28,408 nt of DNA from Paracoccaceae bacterium (lineage in GTDB: Bacteria; Pseudomonadota; Alphaproteobacteria; Rhodobacterales; Rhodobacteraceae): NCBI GenBank assembly GCA_007123625.1, contig SKKS01000148.1, positions 1 through 28,408 on the forward strand, written 5' to 3'. The translations under genes and the position numbers were made by a program. Position 1 is the stretch's first letter. Every line of letters begins with the position of its first letter. The notes below the pieces were generated by a model. The model was not told the origin of the DNA and did not search any database. It worked only from the letters and a program-made list of their open reading frames with translations. Below, in pieces: positions 23,328 through 28,408 of this stretch.

Positions 23328-24293
23328 ATGCGCATATCCTTCTCGATTTCTGCTGCTGTCTCTGCGCTGGCTCTCAGCGTCGGCGTGGCAAATGCCCAGA
23401 GCATTGACCCCAATCTGCCCACTTACGAAGCTGTTTCGGGTGTGTCGGGCAACCTGACCTCGATCGGATCGGACACGCTCAACAACCTGATGACGCTTTG
23501 GTCCGAAGGCTTCCGCGGCTTCTACCCGAACGTTGCCGTTCAGATTCAGGGCGCCGGTTCTGGCACGGCCCCGCCTGCACTGGTTGAAGGTACGGCACAG
23601 TTTGGCCCGATGTCGCGACCGATGCGTGGCTCGGAGATCGAAGAATTCGAAGCGCGCTACGGCTTCGAGCCGCTGCCGATGCGCGGCGCGATCGACGCAA
23701 TCGGCGTGTTCGTGCACCGCGACAACCCTGTCACCTGTGTTTCGATGCAGGAAATCGACGCGATCTTCTCATCGACCCGCGCTGGCGGAGCTGATGCCGC
23801 AATCACCACTTGGGGTGAACTGGGTGCAGAAGGCGAGTGGGCCGACCGTCCGATCGCTACTTATGGCCGCAACTCGGCTTCGGGCACCTATGGCTATTTC
23901 CGCGAAGTGGCGCTGTTCGGCGGCGACTACAGCCCCGAAGTGCGTGAACAGCCCGGCTCATCGACCGTCATTCAAGGTGTTGCGGCAGACATCGGTGGTA
24001 TTGGCTACTCCGGTGTGGGGTATGGTACTGCAGATGTGCGCGCTCTGGATATCCGCGGCGATGACGGCACCTGCTATACCACAGATGACGCGCCGGAAGG
24101 TACATATCCGATCGCTCGTTTCCTCTATGTGTACATGAACGTTGATCCCAATGCCGAACTGGAGCCGCTGCGCGCGGAATTCGTGCGCTACGTCTACAGC
24201 CAGCAGGGCCAGCAGGACGTTGTGCGCGCAGGTTTCTTCCCTGTCACCGCGCGGATTGCCGATCTAGACCTCGAAGCCTTCGGCCTTAACTGA
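23328..24293 (+). CDS. pstS: Periplasmic phosphate-binding protein PstS
   Basis: PstS captures phosphate for the high-affinity PstSCAB transporter. The 321-residue protein starts at the ATG at 23328, with AAAGGAG 6 bp upstream, and opens with a signal peptide ending in VANAQ (cleavage near residue 23). The phosphate-binding features are visible: GSDTLNNLM, GAGSGTAPPAL, SRPMR and GRNSASGTYGYF. The length is normal. It belongs to the branch with the VTCVSM and TCYTTDD cysteines, which may form a disulphide. A Pho box lies upstream and a strong hairpin follows the stop codon. Confidence 0.96.
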   Translation: MRISFSISAAVSALALSVGVANAQSIDPNLPTYEAVSGVSGNLTSIGSDTLNNLMTLWSEGFRGFYPNVAVQIQGAGSGTAPPALVEGTAQFGPMSRPMRGSEIEEFEARYGFEPLPMRGAIDAIGVFVHRDNPVTCVSMQEIDAIFSSTRAGGADAAITTWGELGAEGEWADRPIATYGRNSASGTYGYFREVALFGGDYSPEVREQPGSSTVIQGVAADIGGIGYSGVGYGTADVRALDIRGDDGTCYTTDDAPEGTYPIARFLYVYMNVDPNAELEPLRAEFVRYVYSQQGQQDVVRAGFFPVTARIADLDLEAFGLN

Positions 24294-24305
24294 GGTCGGA
24301 ATCTG

Positions 24306-24341
24306 AGGGGATGGGGCGGTCAAGGCCGCCCCATCCCTTTT
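24306..24341 (+). terminator. Intercistronic hairpin with T-run between pstS and pstC
   Basis: A perfect 12-bp stem (24308-24319 with 24326-24337, GGGATGGGGCGG and its complement) closes a 6-base loop and is followed by TTTT at 24338-24341. It has the form of a Rho-independent terminator. Inside the pst operon it probably stops most transcripts after pstS or protects the pstS message, giving more binding protein than permease. Confidence 0.85.
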
Positions 24342-24358
24342 GCACTTCAACCTGATGG

Positions 24359-26992
24359 ATGCGCATCATGAGCGAATTCGCCCCCAACACCCGCGAACGC
24401 GGCATCGCGGCCCGGCAGCGGCGGATGACGACCCGCACCAGTGTCAAGCTGAGCGAGAACATCGCGAAGTGGATCATCACGATCGGTGGGTTGATGGTGA
24501 TTGTCGCCGTACTAGGAATCATGGTGTTTCTGTTCCGCGTCGTGATGCCCCTGATGGCGGGTGGTGAGCTTCAAGGAAATGTCCGCTATCAACTCGAAAC
24601 AGAACAAGATGTCATCTGGATCAATGGCGACGAATTCCAGACCCTTGGCATTGCCGTCGCCGCCGAAGGGCGCGTGATAACCTACCACATTCCCACAGGT
24701 ACCGAAGTCGCGCGCGTTCAGTGGGATTTTGGAGAGGCCGAGGTTACAGCGGTTGCGGGAACCTTGCAGCGCGACCGCGTCGCCTTTGGCTTTGACAACG
24801 GCGCTGTGCGATTCGCGACCTTGGGCGTTGAAACCGCCACGACAGCACGGCGCGCGCTTCCAAGCGGTCTGACCCAGATCGACGCCCGCGACCGAATGGG
24901 CGATGGCCGCGTCTATACCGAGGTTGGTACGGGTGATTTCCGGACGTTGTCCGCCAACGTCGAACTTGGCGACGGGCAACAGATTTCCGAAATGCCCATT
25001 ATCGCAATCGACTACCGCATTGGCGGCACGCGCGAGCGGCCGACCATCGCCTTTGCGACGGTCGATGCCGACAATCAGGTACGGGTCAGCCAGTCGCGTG
25101 TGCAGATCAACATGATGACCGGACAGGAAACGGTGACCACGACCACGACCGATCTGCCGCCACTGGTCGGTCTGGCGGGAACTGCGACCGTCACGGGAAT
25201 TCTGCTGTCCGGCACGGGCGATCGCGCCATCGTGGCCAGCGACGACGGTGTCGTCTATCGCTATGACCTGCGCGACATGAACAACCCGTCGCTGGCCGAA
25301 GTTCGCCGCGTCGCCGACGACGGGATTGCCGTGACCGCAATGACGTTCCTTTCGGGCGAGGAAACGCTGATTGTCGGCACCGAGGATGGTGGCTTGAATG
25401 CGTTCTTCCGCCTTCAAACCGGCACCCGTGAAACCACAGACGGTCGCGAACTGGTACGGGCGCGCACGCACGCCCCGATGCCGGCGTCCATTGTCGATCT
25501 GTCCGAGGCGCAGCGCCAGAAGGAGTTTGTCGCCATCGACGCCGACGGCAATGTCTGGGTCTATCACTCGACCTCGGATCAGGTTCTGTTCGAATTGGCA
25601 CGTTCGGGCGATGTGACCACCGACTCCAGCGGTATGATCTTCCCGCGCTCGAACGGGGTGATGCTGGTGTCGCAGGGCGGCGAGGTCGAGGCATGGCAAT
25701 ATACTCAGCGCCACCCCGAGGTCACGCTGGGCGTGCTGTTCAGCAAGATCTGGTACGAAGGCTACATGGAGCCGACTTACGTCTGGCAATCCACTGCCGG
25801 CACTGACCTTGCAGAACCGAAGTATTCGCTTGTCCCGCTGATCTTTGGCACATTCAAGGCGGCGTTCTACGCGATGATCTTTGCCGTGCCGATTGCGCTG
25901 ATGGCGGCGATCTACACGTCCGAATTCGTGGACAAGCGTGTGCGCGGCACGGTCAAGCCGATGATGGAAATGATGGAATCGCTGCCCACCGTGGTTCTGG
26001 GTTTCATCGCAGCACTGGTTCTGGCGCCGCTGGTCGAGGAGTGGATCGGCGCGGTGCTGCTGGGTTTCTTCGCGCTGCCCATGGGGTTGATGATCGGCGC
26101 CTTTGCCTGGCAGACATTGCCCGCGCAGACCGCGTTGAAATACGACGGCTTCCCGAAATTCACCCTGATGGGCGTGTCGATTCTGGTCACCGCCTGGGTG
26201 GCGGCGCAGTTGGGCGGGACGCTGGAGCGCGTGCTGTTCTACGGCGACTTCAAGCAATGGACGACCGGGCGCATTGGCACAGGCACACCGTTCATGTTCC
26301 TGATCCTGCTGCCGCTCAGCTATTTCGCGGTCAGCTGGAGTTTCCGCAAGCAGTTCGGCCACCATTTCCGCGACCTGATCGACGGGATGGATCGGCCCCG
26401 CGCGGGCATGTTCGATGCCGCGCGCTGGATTGCGCTGCTTCTGGCGGCGATGCTGCTGTCCTCCGTGGTGGCGTATACCCTGACCATGATCGGCTATGAC
26501 CCGCGCGGCAGCTTCATCGACAGCTATCAGCAACGCAACGCGCTGGTGGTGGGCTTCATCATGGCCTTTGCGGTCATTCCCAACATCTACACGCTGGCCG
26601 AGGACGCACTGAACTCGGTGCCCGGCCATCTGCGCGCGGCGTCTCTGGCCTGTGGCGCCACGCCCTGGCAAACCGCGCGCTGGGTGGTGTTGCCCACTGC
26701 TGCCTCGGGCGTATTTTCGGCGGTGATGATGGGCATGGGCCGCGCCGTGGGCGAGACAATGATCGTGGTCATGGCCGCAGGCAACACGCCGATCATGGAA
26801 TGGAACATATTCTCGGGCCTGCGCACGCTGTCAGCGAACATCGCCATCGAACTGCCCGAGGCGGTGAAGGACGGCACCAACTATCGCGTACTGTTCCTGG
26901 CCGCGCTGACGCTTTTCATCATGACCTTCGTCATCAACACAGGCGCGGAGCTGATCCGCCAGCGCTTCCGCAAGCGTGCCTTCAATCTGTAA
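24359..26992 (+). CDS. pstC: Phosphate ABC transporter permease PstC with a large periplasmic insertion
   Basis: The 877-residue protein is one of two membrane subunits of the phosphate importer; about 300 residues would be usual. Membrane segment 1 lies at about 38-63. Then comes a soluble part of about 420 residues (65-485) with repeated beta-rich units such as RAIVASDDGVVYRYDL, LIVGTEDGGLNAFF and VAIDADGNVWVYHS, which looks like a WD40-type beta-propeller placed in the periplasm. The permease core follows from about 489, with the EAA loop (LRAASLACGATPWQTARWVVLP, about 755-776) that meets the ATPase. Start ATGs at 24359 and 24368 both have weak ribosome sites. Large PstC proteins of this type occur in other bacteria, as I recall. 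Confidence 0.92.
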   Translation: MRIMSEFAPNTRERGIAARQRRMTTRTSVKLSENIAKWIITIGGLMVIVAVLGIMVFLFRVVMPLMAGGELQGNVRYQLETEQDVIWINGDEFQTLGIAVAAEGRVITYHIPTGTEVARVQWDFGEAEVTAVAGTLQRDRVAFGFDNGAVRFATLGVETATTARRALPSGLTQIDARDRMGDGRVYTEVGTGDFRTLSANVELGDGQQISEMPIIAIDYRIGGTRERPTIAFATVDADNQVRVSQSRVQINMMTGQETVTTTTTDLPPLVGLAGTATVTGILLSGTGDRAIVASDDGVVYRYDLRDMNNPSLAEVRRVADDGIAVTAMTFLSGEETLIVGTEDGGLNAFFRLQTGTRETTDGRELVRARTHAPMPASIVDLSEAQRQKEFVAIDADGNVWVYHSTSDQVLFELARSGDVTTDSSGMIFPRSNGVMLVSQGGEVEAWQYTQRHPEVTLGVLFSKIWYEGYMEPTYVWQSTAGTDLAEPKYSLVPLIFGTFKAAFYAMIFAVPIALMAAIYTSEFVDKRVRGTVKPMMEMMESLPTVVLGFIAALVLAPLVEEWIGAVLLGFFALPMGLMIGAFAWQTLPAQTALKYDGFPKFTLMGVSILVTAWVAAQLGGTLERVLFYGDFKQWTTGRIGTGTPFMFLILLPLSYFAVSWSFRKQFGHHFRDLIDGMDRPRAGMFDAARWIALLLAAMLLSSVVAYTLTMIGYDPRGSFIDSYQQRNALVVGFIMAFAVIPNIYTLAEDALNSVPGHLRAASLACGATPWQTARWVVLPTAASGVFSAVMMGMGRAVGETMIVVMAAGNTPIMEWNIFSGLRTLSANIAIELPEAVKDGTNYRVLFLAALTLFIMTFVINTGAELIRQRFRKRAFNL

Positions 26993-27012
26993 TCCGGGGC
27001 TTGGGGACTGAC

Positions 27013-28408
27013 ATGACCAGCTTGAATGAACACCTCCCACCCGCTTCCGGAGCTGCCGGGGCCGCAGGCGTTGCGGCAAAGGATGCGGTGGCGGGCCGTG
27101 GACGCCGGCGATACTCGGCCGACCTGTCGGCACTGGGCGAACCGGCACTCTGGGGGTTTGGCGGGGCGCTGGCGCTCGGGATCATCCTGATCGCCGGGTT
27201 TCTGATGGTGGTGCTGTATAACGGCGCGACCACCTTCTGGCCAAAGCCGATCGACCGGGTGGAACTGACGGACGGAACCGTGATTTCCGGCGTCGAGCGC
27301 CGTGGCACGATCTTTCGCCCCGACCTGCCACGCCTGACCGAAGACCAGCGCGCGGTGGTCGAGGCCAATGACGGCTTTGCCTATCGCACGCTTTATCAGA
27401 CGGCCAACTTCGACCTTTATGGCGATGACTTCCAGTGGGTCGCGGATTTCGAAACCGCCAACGTTACCCAGCCCGAGGATTTCTATTACTTCGAGCGCCA
27501 GACATGGGGTGTTTTCGTCGGGCGCATCGCCGGGATGACCATCGACGGTCAGGAAATGGCGTATGATCCGGCAGTGCTGCAGCGTGAACAACGTGCGGCA
27601 CGGCAGCGTTTTCAGGAAATCCGCAACCTTGAACGCCGCGACATCGGCGCGCTGAACTTCCAGATCGAGCGCGAGCGCCTGAACCAGCGCCGCGCGGTGC
27701 TGCGTCAAGGGGAAGAGGCTGCCGCACCGGTTGTAGCCGAATCGCAGGCCCGCATCGCCGAATTGCAGGCAGAGTTTCAGGAACTCTCGGCCCGCGTGAA
27801 CGAAATACGCGCGAATGATCGTCGCTATACGGTCACGCTGGAAGAAGTCGGTGGCCGTCAGATCAGCCCCGAGATCAGCCAGATCGTGCGGTACTATCCG
27901 GCCAACACCATCGGGATTGCCGACAAGCTGGGCATCTATCTTTCGCGCTGGTGGGAATTCGTCTCGGCGGAACCGCGCGAGGCCAACACCCAGGGCGGTG
28001 TTCTGCCCGCGATCTTCGGCACTGTGGCTATGACGATGCTTATGGTGGTGTTCGTGGCCCCCTTCGGCGTGATTACGGCGCTTTACCTGCGCGAATACGC
28101 CAAACAGGGCCGGGTCACGTCGATTGTTCGCATATCGGTCAACAATCTGGCCGGTGTGCCAAGTATTGTCTATGGCGTGTTCGGTCTGGGCTTCTTTGCC
28201 TATACAATGGGCGGCACGATCGACCAGTTGTTCTATCCCGAAAACCTGCCCAACCCGACCTTTGGCAAGGGCGGCATCCTGTGGGCATCGCTGACACTGG
28301 CGCTGCTGACAGTGCCGGTGGTGATTGTCGCCACCGAAGAAGCGCTGGCAGCGGTGCCGCGTTCCATGCGCGAAGGCTCTCTGGCCTGCGGTGCGTCGAA
28401 ATGGCAGA
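27013..28408 (+). CDS. pstA: Phosphate ABC transporter permease PstA with a large periplasmic insertion (partial)
   Basis: This is the second permease subunit; 465 codons can be read before the right edge of the window. A basic N-terminal tail (about 40 residues) leads to membrane segment 1 (about 45-70). Roughly 255 periplasmic residues follow, including an Arg/Glu/Gln-rich coiled coil at about 193-266 (for example IAELQAEFQELSARVNEI). The permease core begins at about 330 (VLPAIFGTVAMTMLMVV) and the EAA loop has just started when the window ends (REGSLACGASKWQ). GGGGA lies shortly before the ATG, 20 bp after pstC. PstB and PhoU would be expected beyond the edge. Confidence 0.92.
   Translation, partial: MTSLNEHLPPASGAAGAAGVAAKDAVAGRGRRRYSADLSALGEPALWGFGGALALGIILIAGFLMVVLYNGATTFWPKPIDRVELTDGTVISGVERRGTIFRPDLPRLTEDQRAVVEANDGFAYRTLYQTANFDLYGDDFQWVADFETANVTQPEDFYYFERQTWGVFVGRIAGMTIDGQEMAYDPAVLQREQRAARQRFQEIRNLERRDIGALNFQIERERLNQRRAVLRQGEEAAAPVVAESQARIAELQAEFQELSARVNEIRANDRRYTVTLEEVGGRQISPEISQIVRYYPANTIGIADKLGIYLSRWWEFVSAEPREANTQGGVLPAIFGTVAMTMLMVVFVAPFGVITALYLREYAKQGRVTSIVRISVNNLAGVPSIVYGVFGLGFFAYTMGGTIDQLFYPENLPNPTFGKGGILWASLTLALLTVPVVIVATEEALAAVPRSMREGSLACGASKWQ

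Noticed and set aside
24512..26671. A 719-codon open frame antisense to pstC
   Set aside because: The composition is that of a reverse-strand shadow and no domain can be recognised.

Overview
The window looks like a high-GC alphaproteobacterial chromosome, most likely Rhodobacterales (Rhodobacteraceae). The reasons are the flagellar and chemotaxis gene order, which follows as I remember it the fla1 fliE-fliF-fliG cluster and the third chemotaxis operon (cheOp3) of Rhodobacter (Cereibacter) sphaeroides, a CtrA-type regulator, and TRAP transport genes. All assignments rest on reading the sequence; no database search was run.

Region 1 (1-3996, minus strand): a flagellar operon fleT-fliE-fliF-fliG, with fliG running off the left edge. 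The first gene encodes a sigma-54 activator that ends right after its AAA+ module and has no helix-turn-helix, the hallmark of FleT. A -24/-12 promoter candidate lies just upstream of it.

Region 2 (3997-15077, plus strand): a small unknown gene, a second -24/-12 promoter candidate, then an almost gapless operon: cheA4-like kinase without a phosphoacceptor domain, cheR, cheB, cheW, ppfA (ParA-like), tlpT (soluble chemoreceptor), cheY6-like, and a 1044-residue cheA3-like protein with a phosphoacceptor domain but no working kinase domain. A strong terminator follows. This is the split-kinase layout of a cytoplasmic chemoreceptor cluster that is partitioned by a ParA-like protein.

Region 3 (15078-16436): a CtrA-family response regulator and a chromosomal ccdAB toxin-antitoxin pair, each with its own promoter candidate.

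Region 4 (16437-22114): a TRAP transporter (dctP-dctQ-dctM, minus strand), an amidase (plus), a RidA-family protein and a TetR regulator (both minus). Three near-identical 16-bp dyads of the form GTAA-N8-TTAC sit in front of dctP, the amidase gene and the RidA gene, so these genes look like one substrate-responsive regulon of unknown substrate.

Region 5 (22115-23230): gene-poor DNA with a broken IS21-type istA and a 106-bp inverted-repeat element.

Region 6 (23231-28408, plus): a Pho box, pstS, an intercistronic hairpin, pstC and pstA (cut by the right edge). Both permease genes carry very large periplasmic insertions, a repeat-rich beta-propeller-like region in PstC and a coiled coil in PstA.
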